Origin: JASEGV01 sp947085405 | GTDB taxonomy: Bacteria > Bacteroidota > Ignavibacteria > UBA10030 > BY39 | Direction of reading: 5' to 3' | Assembly: GCA_947085405.1 (NCBI GenBank) | Contig: CAMTWO010000039.1 | Coordinates: forward strand, 1-64,000 | Length of the DNA stretch: 64,000 nucleotides | Shown here: piece after piece, positions 34,578 to 43,522 of the stretch | Layout of the letters: each line of letters begins with the position of its first letter | Position numbering within the stretch: position 1 is the stretch's first letter | Notes under the pieces: generated by a model | What the model was told of the DNA's origin: nothing | Databases searched by the model: none | Seen by the model: the letters and a program-made list of their open reading frames with translations, nothing else | Translations under genes and position numbers: made by a program

Positions 34578-35246
34578 ATGTCTATCGTCTCTATTCAAAA
34601 TATTTCAAAATCCTACTGGAGAGATTCACTCGAGATTCCCGTGCTATCAAATATCTCGTTTGAAGTCCCGGAGGGCGAATTCGTTGGACTGATGGGTCCA
34701 TCGGGTTCAGGCAAAACCACATTATTAAATCTAATCGCCGGAATTGACCGACCGACCAAAGGTTCTATCATCGTAGCAAATACCGACGTTACAAAGTTAG
34801 GTGAATCGCAATTGGCAAAATGGCGGTCGGGTAACGTAGGATTCGTTTTTCAATTTTACAACCTCCTTCCTGTTCTAACGGCATTTGAAAATGTTGAACT
34901 TCCACTTCTTCTCACAAAACTCTCGAAGAAAGAGCGGAAAGAACACGTTGAATTTGTCCTAAAAGTTGTCGGGCTGGCAGATCGAATTCATCATTATCCG
35001 AAACAACTATCGGGCGGACAAGAACAGCGGGTTGCCATTGCCCGTGCAATTGTTACCGACCCAACAATACTTATTGCCGATGAGCCGACCGGCGACCTTG
35101 ATAAAACATCCGCTTTAGAAATTCTTGACCTCTTACAACGGTTAAACGCTGAGTTCAAGAAAACGATTATTATGGTTACACACGACCCGCGTGCAGCCGA
35201 GAGAGCTCATATAATCAAGCAACTCGATAAAGGCGAACTGACATAA
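34578..35246 (+). CDS. ABC transporter ATP-binding protein (MacB/LolD-like)
   Basis: A 222-residue ATPase. Walker A GPSGSGKTT, the Q-loop FQFYNLLP, signature LSGGQEQRVAIARA, Walker B ILIADEPTGDLD and the switch His in VTHDP are all intact. It belongs to the MacB/LolD group, which powers export or lipoprotein release by mechanotransmission rather than classical transport. The two permease genes follow at 11 and 4 bases. Confidence 0.95.
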   Translation: MSIVSIQNISKSYWRDSLEIPVLSNISFEVPEGEFVGLMGPSGSGKTTLLNLIAGIDRPTKGSIIVANTDVTKLGESQLAKWRSGNVGFVFQFYNLLPVLTAFENVELPLLLTKLSKKERKEHVEFVLKVVGLADRIHHYPKQLSGGQEQRVAIARAIVTDPTILIADEPTGDLDKTSALEILDLLQRLNAEFKKTIIMVTHDPRAAERAHIIKQLDKGELT

Positions 35247-35257
35247 GGATTTTAACG

Positions 35258-36418
35258 ATGCACATCCTAAAATTGATTACAAAAAATTTACTACGGCACA
35301 AACTCCGAACACTCCTCACAATTCTTGGAATTGCTGTGGCAGTTACATCTTTCGGATTATTACGAACAGTTGTAACAGCTTGGAATGCGGGAGTTGATGC
35401 TTCGGCAGCCGATAGATTAATTACACGGCATTCGGTTTCATTTATTTTTCCACTGCCTCTTGCGTATAAAGACAGAATTGAAAAAGTGAATGGTGTTGAA
35501 CGCGTAACGTTCGCCAATTGGTTTGGCGGTGTGTACATAGATAAAAAACAATTCTTTGCCCGCTTGGCTGTAGATGCAAAAACATTCTTCGATGTTTATC
35601 CGGAGCTTATCGTTCCGCAAGACCAACTCGAAACATTCAAAAAAGAACGCAATGCCTGTATTATTGGCGAGCAGTTAGTCGAACGCTACAATTTAAAACT
35701 CGGCGATGTAATGCCGGTTGAAGGAGATATTTATCCCGGACGCTGGGAGTTTGTCGTACGTGGAATTTACAAACCGCGAGATAAAACTACCGACCCATCC
35801 AATATGCTTATTCAATGGAATTACCTTGATGAACGAATGAAACAGGAAATGCCGGGCCGAGATGGATACATCGGCTGGTATATAACTCAAATTCAGGACC
35901 CAAAAAATGCCGCTTTTGTTTCGAGTCAAATAGATGAGCTCTTCAAAAATTCTCCTGCTGAAACAAAGTCGGAAACCGAACGCGCATTCCAGCAAGGATT
36001 TATGGCTTCAATTAGCGCAGTGCTTACTTCGATGAACGTATTGTCGTTTGTGATTATCGGCATTATACTTCTCGTTCTTGGAAACACTATGATTATGTCT
36101 GCACGTGAGCGTCTTCGCGAGTATTCTGTTTTAAAAACGTTGGGATTCTCAAGCTTTCATCTCGTCGGATTAATCGGCGGCGAATCCCTTGCGATTGCCG
36201 TTATCGGCGGAGCGATCGGAATTGCCCTTTCATTTCCGATGGTTTCCGGTTTCGAAGCCGCACTTCCAAAAGGTTGGTTTCCTATATTTTTTATAGAACC
36301 TATTACGTTAATACTTGCAAGCGGCGCCGCAGTTCTTGTTGGTGTGCTGGCAGCTTTGTTTCCCATCCAACGAACTTTAACAACAAAAATTGTAGATGGA
36401 CTCCGTCAAATAGGATAG
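35258..36418 (+). CDS. ABC transporter permease (MacB/FtsX fold), first
   Basis: A 386-residue protein with one N-terminal membrane helix (about 17-38), a large periplasmic domain (about 45-260) and three C-terminal helices (about 265-290, 315-340, 350-372), the FtsX/MacB topology. RLREYSVLKTLGFS is the conserved coupling segment. It probably forms a heterodimer with the next gene's product. Substrate is unknown. Confidence 0.9.
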   Translation: MHILKLITKNLLRHKLRTLLTILGIAVAVTSFGLLRTVVTAWNAGVDASAADRLITRHSVSFIFPLPLAYKDRIEKVNGVERVTFANWFGGVYIDKKQFFARLAVDAKTFFDVYPELIVPQDQLETFKKERNACIIGEQLVERYNLKLGDVMPVEGDIYPGRWEFVVRGIYKPRDKTTDPSNMLIQWNYLDERMKQEMPGRDGYIGWYITQIQDPKNAAFVSSQIDELFKNSPAETKSETERAFQQGFMASISAVLTSMNVLSFVIIGIILLVLGNTMIMSARERLREYSVLKTLGFSSFHLVGLIGGESLAIAVIGGAIGIALSFPMVSGFEAALPKGWFPIFFIEPITLILASGAAVLVGVLAALFPIQRTLTTKIVDGLRQIG

Positions 36419-36422
36419 AATT

Positions 36423-37598
36423 ATGAAAATACCTTTTAAGTATACAATAAGAAATTTGAAGACACGGCGACTGACTACTTTGTTGACAGTAACAGGAATT
36501 ACATTAGTTGTATTCGTATTTTCCGCAGTTCTAATGATGGCATACGGAATCCAAAAAACGCTTATTGAAACCGGTTCAGATGAAAACATAATCGTCCTTC
36601 GAAAAGCTGCTACCGCAGAAATTACATCCATCATAATGGTTGACCAGGCAAATATACTTTCCACACTTCCCAATATCGCAAAGACTTCGGATGGAAAACC
36701 GCTTCTGTCAAAGGAGCTTGTAGCCATAATTAATTTATCCTACAGCGAAAAGAAAGGTGGGATTGGCAATGTTACAGTTCGAGGCGTTACAGCGGAAGGT
36801 ATTCAGCTTCGACCTAATGTGAAGTTGGTCGAAGGAAGAATGTTTCAATGGGGATCGCGTGAGATTATTATCGGCAGTTCGATTAATAAAAGATTTTTGG
36901 GAACGAATAACGGAGAGAAAATTAAGTTCGGCGGCGATCAGTGGACAATAGTAGGATGGTTTGATGCGGGCGGCAGCGGATTTGATTCCGAGATTTGGGG
37001 GGATGAAGTTCAACTTGCGGCAGCACTCGGCTACACAGGTGCGTATTCGTCAATACTTATTCGACTTGACCGACAAGATGCTTTTGAAGATTTCAAGAAC
37101 GGGTTCAACAAGGATTTACGCTTACAAACCTTGGATGTAAAAAGAGAGAAGCAATTCTACGCAGAGCAATCTGAAGATATGGCTATGTTTATTAGAATAC
37201 TCGGCATTGTGGTTACTGTAATATTTAGTTTAGGCGCGATGATTGGTGCGATGATTACAATGTATGCGGCAGTCTCGAACCGGACAGTAGAGATTGGAAC
37301 ACTCCGAGCCCTTGGCTTCCGGCGGAGGAATATTTTAGCTGCATTTCTTGTAGAGTCGCTAGCTTTATCTTTGATTGGCGGATCGGCAGGGCTTATACTT
37401 GCGTCGTTCTTACAATTTTTCAATATCTCGATGATGAACTTCGGAACTTTTTCGGAGCTTGCTTTTAATTTTTCGTTATCCCCCGATATAGTAATCAGCT
37501 CACTTCTGTTTTCAGTGATGATGGGAATTATCGGGGGATTCTTGCCTTCAGTACGAGCGGCAAGGTTGAATATAGTGAATGCGTTGAGATCGGGATAA
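36423..37598 (+). CDS. ABC transporter permease (MacB/FtsX fold), second
   Basis: A 391-residue paralogue of the preceding permease with the same topology: an N-terminal helix at about 17-40, an extracytoplasmic domain, and helices at about 258-285, 305-330 and 355-378. RTVEIGTLRALGFRRR is the coupling segment. It starts 4 bases after the previous stop and ends the operon. Confidence 0.9.
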   Translation: MKIPFKYTIRNLKTRRLTTLLTVTGITLVVFVFSAVLMMAYGIQKTLIETGSDENIIVLRKAATAEITSIIMVDQANILSTLPNIAKTSDGKPLLSKELVAIINLSYSEKKGGIGNVTVRGVTAEGIQLRPNVKLVEGRMFQWGSREIIIGSSINKRFLGTNNGEKIKFGGDQWTIVGWFDAGGSGFDSEIWGDEVQLAAALGYTGAYSSILIRLDRQDAFEDFKNGFNKDLRLQTLDVKREKQFYAEQSEDMAMFIRILGIVVTVIFSLGAMIGAMITMYAAVSNRTVEIGTLRALGFRRRNILAAFLVESLALSLIGGSAGLILASFLQFFNISMMNFGTFSELAFNFSLSPDIVISSLLFSVMMGIIGGFLPSVRAARLNIVNALRSG

Positions 37599-38131
37599 AA
37601 CGTTGTTAGTCCGCTGTAGGCGGATTCGTTACCTGTCCACTAAATCCACCTCGGGCGAAGTAGGAGGATTCATCATTAGAAATAGTTTGAGCAAATCTTT
37701 CCTTGAAACGTAGGACGTTTCTTGACAGTTACTTTTAAAAGGTTTATATTGGGAACGATAATAAAAAAGTATATATAAGCGAAATGCGTAATTATACGAG
37801 TTATGCACAAGCGTATGATGACTGCGTAACATGACAACGAAAAGGCTGAAAATTTAAAAAGCGTAAACCATTTTGACAGGTGCCAAACCACATAAAGACC
37901 ATATTACAACGGGACAGCCAGTAAACCGACCTTCCGATAGCTATCGGGACCGACCCGAAGTTTTTAATTTATTTCCCACCACATTTTTTTTGTTTTTTAA
38001 TTTTGGCAAACGCACATTGCACACATTTGCAAGCCCACAAACAAACCAAAGCGTGCAAAAGAGTACAATCGTCAACAAACAGTTAGCATTGCAATTCTAT
38101 ACAAAACTTTAATTTTGAGAACGAATCGGCA
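37599..38131. other. Upstream flank of the helicase gene: palindromes, promoter and GCAC-rich motifs
   Basis: No gene is seen. In order: a GC palindrome TCCGCTGTAGGCGGA at 37610-37624 (one mismatch), a GAAACGT/ACGTTTC dyad at 37705-37721, a consensus-like promoter at 37722-37750, CGAGTTATGCACAAGCG near 37797, a TCCGATAGCTATCGGGA palindrome near 37935, and a run of motifs such as AACGCACATTGCACACA and AAGCGTGCAAAAG at 38010-38065. The right flank of the helicase gene (43335-43410) has similar CACGCACAAAAG text, so these may be ends of a mobile unit. Confidence 0.55.
37722..37750 (+). promoter_or_regulatory. Sigma70-type promoter with adjacent dyad
   Basis: TTGACA at 37722-37727 and TATATT at 37745-37750 are separated by exactly 17 bases. 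A perfect dyad, GAAACGT-AGG-ACGTTTC, abuts the -35 box at 37705-37721 and could bind a regulator. It lies about 380 bases before the helicase ATG, so it may drive a long leader, a small RNA or a lost gene. Confidence 0.55.
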
Positions 38132-41100
38132 ATGAAAAAGGAAAAATACTTACAAATATTTAATTACTTGCTTGAGTTTTCAAAACTTAGAAGTAAGGCA
38201 GTAAGAAATATTGAGAGTTCCGACACCCAATACCCCGACATACTTTGGTTTGCAGACATACCTCAATATGATATTTTTGACTGTATCACTTTCCCAAATT
38301 CCAATCAAGATACTGACTACTGGCTAAAAATTGTCAAACCGAAAAACGAACCACAGTCGCCAACATTTCCTAAGTTAAACGAAACACTTACGGAATGGAT
38401 TGTAAAGGAAAGTTTGACAGATGAAAATGGAATACCAATTTTGAAAGACTCTGTCATTAAAAATGGCAAGACAATTTCCTTAGCAGACCAACCAGATGTA
38501 GAAAAAGAATTCCGAACTTATCTCAACAACAAATGGATTGATGATTTAGAGTTTTACAAAAAGGAATGTGAAACTTATGAAAACAAACTTGCAGAGTATG
38601 AAAAACAAAGCGAGACATACAAACATCTTTTCAGCATTTATAACAAAGCCCAACAATTCGGTGAAGAGTTTGAACTTATTGTTGGAGTTGGACTTTTGCA
38701 TTTTCAAGAGGATGCAAACACTCCTTTAATTTGCCGACACATTCTAACATCAAAAGCAGAAATCACTTTTGAATTTTCAGCAAGAGAATCATTTATAAAA
38801 GTTTCACCGAGCATTGAAAATGAAATCCAAATTGAAACAGATGCAATAATCGATTTGTTTGAGCAATTTGATTCGGCAGACATAATTGAAGCCGGGAATA
38901 AAGTTGCTGAATTTCTCAAAGAGAAAAATATTACTGATAGTCCATTTGACAATCAGATTAAAGAAGCAATTCAAATTTTTGCAGACAGACTGCGGACAGA
39001 CGGACAATCAAAAGATGATTTGGCAAAGTCAAAAGAAATTCCCCAAAAGCCAACCGTTTATTTTGCACCAGCTTTGCTATTGCGGAAAAGAAACACAAGA
39101 AGTTTTACTTCTCTCTATGAAACAATTATTAAAGACATCAGCAGTTCAGATGATTCAATAGACATTCCTTCGATAAATGACATCATCGGTTTTTCAGAAA
39201 ACCCCGAAGATTTTTCAACTGATTTGGAAAATGGAAATTCAGATTCTTTGAAGGACGAAACAATTTACTTCCCGAAAAAATACAACGATGAGCAAATTGA
39301 AATCATAGAGAAAGCAAGACGAAATAATAAAGTATTGGTTCAGGGACCTCCAGGCACAGGAAAATCACACACCATTGCAAATTTGATTTGTCACCTTTTA
39401 GCTTACGGCAAAAAAGTTTTAGTTACAGCTTACACGAAAAGAGCATTGGATGTTTTGAAAGATCAGTTGCCAAAAGTTTTTCAAAATTTATCTGTTAATC
39501 TACTAAGCGATGAATCTGCGTCTTTTGAAAGTCTTAAAAAAAGTATTAACTCAATCAATGATGAACTTTCAAGAATTACAAATCTTAATAGCTACAAAAA
39601 GGAGATTGAAGAAAAGGAAATAGAATTGTCGTTGCTAAAAGAGCAAAAGGCAAACACAAAAAACGAGTGGCTGAAAGTAAAAGAAAAATCTACAAGACGG
39701 CAGAACATAAATCGCAATTATCAAGGAACGCTTTTAGAAATAGCAGAGAGAATTGAAAAAGAACTTTCCGCTTTCGCTTGGTTCAAAGACGAATTTAACG
39801 ACATCAGTAAAATTGATTTGATTGCCGACATTGATAACTTCAATTCTCTGACAAGATATTATCAAAGTATTGATTGCAGTGTTTTCAATTTCATAGTTCC
39901 ACAAAAAGAAAAACTTCTTTTACTTTCTGAACTTAGAGAATATCACAAAATTGCAAATGAATTAGTTCAAAAATATTCTTCAAAAGAAGAACATCTTACT
40001 ATCAACTGCAAAGATTATCCTGAATTAAAAAAACTGTTGCAAGAACTTCACAAATTGTTTTCAGAAATTGAAAACAAAGTTTTACCGTTCAAATTAAAAC
40101 TCATAGGTGATTATCGGAACAATCTGGTATTTTGGAAAGACAAACTTTCAAGAACAAACAACACATTAGCTGAACTACCAGACGAAAAACTAAAACAGTT
40201 TGACAGAAGCATTGAAATGCAATATCCGAATGATAAAAGCCTAATACAACTAAAGAGTGATGCGGAATTTCTTTTACAACTTATTAAAGAAGGAAAAAAG
40301 TTAAGAGGAATACTGTCAGTATTCAATAATCCACTTGCACCAGCAAATCTTAAACAGAGAAAATATTTTATTCAGGGTGTTCAGATAAATGGAAGCGATT
40401 GTGATACAGAAGCAGAGTTTAAAACTGTACTGGAAGACATTAAAATAAAACAGGACCTTGAAGAACTTGAAACAATTTGGGAAATCAAAGCAAATAGAAA
40501 TTCAAAGTCCTATTTTGACAAAGCAAAATATTACAAACAACTCAAAGAAGATACAGAGAACTTAATAAGTTTGCTTGGAGAAGCGAACAAGATAAAAGCA
40601 CAGATAGAATCACTTTCATCGGTTAGAATTCAAAATTATGAAAGCGCAAAAGTTCATGAGTTGATTGATGAATGTGATTATAATTATTTACTTACACAGG
40701 CAAGAGCATTCAAAGAAAAAATTACAGAAGCAAACAAGCATCTTTCAATTCAGAACATTAATCCGATTGCAACGACAATAACAAAGACGATTGCAAATAT
40801 TGATACCGAGAAATACGAACAACATCTTTCAGATATCGACACTCTAAATTCAGAGAAGGAAAAATACAACCACTACAAAAAACTTCAAGACAATCTTCAC
40901 AAGCATTTTCCTACACTGGTGAAAGAGATTTTAGAAAACGCTTTTGAGTTTTCAAATTTCAGACAACTTGAAAATGCAATTTATTTCAAACATGCTATTG
41001 TTGAAATAACAAAACTCTTAGCCGAGGATTACGAAACAAAACTGACCTACAAATTATCATACCTTGAACGGCAAGAAGAAAAGCTTATTTCTGATATTGC

Positions 41101-43330
41101 CTGTAAAAAATCTTGGTGCTTTGTTTTTGATAGTTTAGAATCAAATCCAAATTTAAAGAAACATTTGAACGCATTTGCTTTATTTGCACAAAAAGGTAAA
41201 GGAAAGGGCAAAAGAGCAATGAAATTTAAAAAGGATATTCAAGAACAGATGCAAAAATGTAAAGAATCTGTTCCTTGTTGGATTATGCCTCTTTATAAAG
41301 TTGCAGAAACTGTTATTCCAGAACAGGGAATGTATGATTATGTTATCATTGATGAGGCAAGCCAATTAGGCCCTGATGCTATTTTTCTACTCTACATTTC
41401 AAAAAAAATAATTATTGTAGGTGATGATAAACAGATATCACCTGAGGATGTTGGAATTGAAGCTAATAAAATGACACCTTATATTGAAAAATTTTTAAAA
41501 GATTTTTCTTTTAAAAATTGTTTTCAACCTGAATTTAGTTTTTTTGATTTTGCAAAAGTCTTTTGTAATGGTATGACAGTGTTGCGAGAACATTTCAGAT
41601 GTATGCCTGAAATTATTGAATTCTGTAACAAGCATTTTTATGCACCAGACGGAAAAGGCTTGTATCCATTAAAACAATATTCTGAAAATCGACTTGAGCC
41701 CTTGAAAACTGTTTATTGCCAAAATGGATATACTGACGGTTCTCAAGAAAACATCATAAATAAAGTTGAAACGGAAGAAGTCGCAAAAAAGATTGCTGAA
41801 TTAATAAATGATGAAAACTATTTTAAAATTGAGGATAATATCAGAAAACCAAAAACAATTGGCGTAATTGCTTTACAAGGTAACAAGCAAGCCGCGATAA
41901 TTGAGAATATGATTTTAAAAAGAATTGGTGAAGTTGAATTTAAAAAACGAAACATAATTTGCGGAAATTCAGCAAGCTTTCAAGGCGATGAAAGAGATAT
42001 TATGTTTCTAAGTTTAGTAACAGCAACAAATAACCCTAACCGGAGAGCTTTAACGAAAGATGAAGATAAGAGAAGGTTTAATGTTGCAGTCAGCAGAGCA
42101 AAAGAGCAAGTTTGGCTTTTCCATTCAGTGCAGTTAGATGATTTGAGTAACACAAATGATTTGCGTTACAAGTTGCTTGACCATTTCCTTAATTACAAAC
42201 CGCAACCAATCCCACCTCAAAGAACTTTTGAAAGAACTTTGGGAAATCAACCTGAACCATTTGAAAGTTGGTTTGAGGTGGATGTTTACAATGACATCGT
42301 AACAAATAATTACAGTGTGATTCCTCAATACGAGGTTGCGAAAGGAAGATATAGAATTGATTTAGTAGTGATTTTAGGCAATGGAATTAAAATTGCAATT
42401 GAATGTGACGGAGATAAGCATCATGGTGCGGAACAGTTTCTTAATGACCAGCTGCGTGAAAAAGTTTTAACAAGATGCGGCTGGCAATTTTTCAGAGTAA
42501 GAGGCGGTGAATATTATTCCAATCGCAAAAAAGCATTAGAGCCACTTTGGAAACTTCTTCGTGCAAATGACACTCAAAAAGAAGAACCGCCCATTTCAAA
42601 CAATCATCAACAGAACGGCCGAGAAGAAATCAATAATGAAGTTGTTGAAAAAATTCAGCCCCAAGTAAAAAGGCAAACTGCTGAGAGCAGTAAAAAAATT
42701 GAGCAATCTGTTTTGTTTCAAAAAGAAACGCAAGTTGCAATGACCTTTAAAAGTGAAGAAGAAAAAGACAACATAGTGAAGATAACCGGCAACTTGTTTT
42801 CATTCCCTGAGATTTTAGTTTTCACTTCAATGCAAAACGTTTACAAGATTCAAAACCGAGGACTGAATAATCAAGCACAAGTTATTTCTGAAATAAAATT
42901 TGAGGAAGGTGAAAAGCCAATCTATTTCACTGGTACAAAAAATTATTCCGGTTATTTGATTGTAGCTTTTCAAAACGGGAAGGCAGGAAAAATTTCAATG
43001 GCAGGTTTTCAGACAGAGCAGAATCGTAAGAAACTAAAAAATGCTTTCAATGATGAATCAAGACTAATTTTCATTGAGCATATCGAAAACGACATTGATT
43101 TAGTTGCTGTGAGCAACATAAATAAAGTTGTACTGTTCAATACAAGTCAAATTAATCCAGTAGAAAGCAGAACTACAAAAGGAGTTCAGGTGATGAAACA
43201 GAAAGACAACAGCATAATGACAAAAGTGAAAAAGCTAAATCAGGTAAAACTTCAAGACCCCGAATATTATCGCAAAGACGAAAGTTTAAATGTTGTTGGT
43301 TACTATTTGAAACAAGATGATGAAATCTAA
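38132..43330 (+). CDS. SF1 helicase / PD-(D/E)XK nuclease with GyrA-C-terminal-like domain (candidate defence protein)
   Basis: A 1732-residue protein. Residues 1-400 are unassigned. Helicase motifs: Walker A GPPGTGKS at 405-412, DEAS at 1074-1077, GDDKQ at 1097-1101, LREHFR at 1151-1156, and VAVSRA at 1318-1323, the DNA2/NAM7-like SF1 order. About 660 residues between the first two motifs are rich in coiled coil. A Vsr/DUF559-like nuclease follows: RIDLVV (Asp1410), then AIECDGDKHH (Glu1424, Asp1426). Residues about 1530-1720 resemble blades of the DNA gyrase A C-terminal pinwheel (VAVSNINKVVLF, then RTTKGVQVM). It stands alone in A-rich DNA flanked by repeat motifs, so it looks acquired. 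It likely acts on nucleic acid; a defence role is inferred. Confidence 0.85.
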   Translation: MKKEKYLQIFNYLLEFSKLRSKAVRNIESSDTQYPDILWFADIPQYDIFDCITFPNSNQDTDYWLKIVKPKNEPQSPTFPKLNETLTEWIVKESLTDENGIPILKDSVIKNGKTISLADQPDVEKEFRTYLNNKWIDDLEFYKKECETYENKLAEYEKQSETYKHLFSIYNKAQQFGEEFELIVGVGLLHFQEDANTPLICRHILTSKAEITFEFSARESFIKVSPSIENEIQIETDAIIDLFEQFDSADIIEAGNKVAEFLKEKNITDSPFDNQIKEAIQIFADRLRTDGQSKDDLAKSKEIPQKPTVYFAPALLLRKRNTRSFTSLYETIIKDISSSDDSIDIPSINDIIGFSENPEDFSTDLENGNSDSLKDETIYFPKKYNDEQIEIIEKARRNNKVLVQGPPGTGKSHTIANLICHLLAYGKKVLVTAYTKRALDVLKDQLPKVFQNLSVNLLSDESASFESLKKSINSINDELSRITNLNSYKKEIEEKEIELSLLKEQKANTKNEWLKVKEKSTRRQNINRNYQGTLLEIAERIEKELSAFAWFKDEFNDISKIDLIADIDNFNSLTRYYQSIDCSVFNFIVPQKEKLLLLSELREYHKIANELVQKYSSKEEHLTINCKDYPELKKLLQELHKLFSEIENKVLPFKLKLIGDYRNNLVFWKDKLSRTNNTLAELPDEKLKQFDRSIEMQYPNDKSLIQLKSDAEFLLQLIKEGKKLRGILSVFNNPLAPANLKQRKYFIQGVQINGSDCDTEAEFKTVLEDIKIKQDLEELETIWEIKANRNSKSYFDKAKYYKQLKEDTENLISLLGEANKIKAQIESLSSVRIQNYESAKVHELIDECDYNYLLTQARAFKEKITEANKHLSIQNINPIATTITKTIANIDTEKYEQHLSDIDTLNSEKEKYNHYKKLQDNLHKHFPTLVKEILENAFEFSNFRQLENAIYFKHAIVEITKLLAEDYETKLTYKLSYLERQEEKLISDIACKKSWCFVFDSLESNPNLKKHLNAFALFAQKGKGKGKRAMKFKKDIQEQMQKCKESVPCWIMPLYKVAETVIPEQGMYDYVIIDEASQLGPDAIFLLYISKKIIIVGDDKQISPEDVGIEANKMTPYIEKFLKDFSFKNCFQPEFSFFDFAKVFCNGMTVLREHFRCMPEIIEFCNKHFYAPDGKGLYPLKQYSENRLEPLKTVYCQNGYTDGSQENIINKVETEEVAKKIAELINDENYFKIEDNIRKPKTIGVIALQGNKQAAIIENMILKRIGEVEFKKRNIICGNSASFQGDERDIMFLSLVTATNNPNRRALTKDEDKRRFNVAVSRAKEQVWLFHSVQLDDLSNTNDLRYKLLDHFLNYKPQPIPPQRTFERTLGNQPEPFESWFEVDVYNDIVTNNYSVIPQYEVAKGRYRIDLVVILGNGIKIAIECDGDKHHGAEQFLNDQLREKVLTRCGWQFFRVRGGEYYSNRKKALEPLWKLLRANDTQKEEPPISNNHQQNGREEINNEVVEKIQPQVKRQTAESSKKIEQSVLFQKETQVAMTFKSEEEKDNIVKITGNLFSFPEILVFTSMQNVYKIQNRGLNNQAQVISEIKFEEGEKPIYFTGTKNYSGYLIVAFQNGKAGKISMAGFQTEQNRKKLKNAFNDESRLIFIEHIENDIDLVAVSNINKVVLFNTSQINPVESRTTKGVQVMKQKDNSIMTKVKKLNQVKLQDPEYYRKDESLNVVGYYLKQDDEI

Positions 43331-43522
43331 ATTACTAACAAACCACGCACAAAAGTATACGAATTTGCACGCGGTACAAAGCAACGCACAAAACAAAGAT
43401 TGCAAAATAGCTTACTTTTCCAACCCAAAGAAACCAATTAAAATTTTAAACCATAACTCCAGCGATAATTAGACGAGATAAGCGTCCAAAAATCTAAAAT
43501 CTGCAATCATCAATCCGTTTCT
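43331..43522. other. Right flank of the helicase gene
   Basis: This stretch has no gene. CTAACAAACCACGCACAAAAG-like text and TTTGCACGCGG and AACGCACAAAAC follow the stop, echoing motifs on the left flank. No terminator with a T tail is obvious. Confidence 0.4.
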
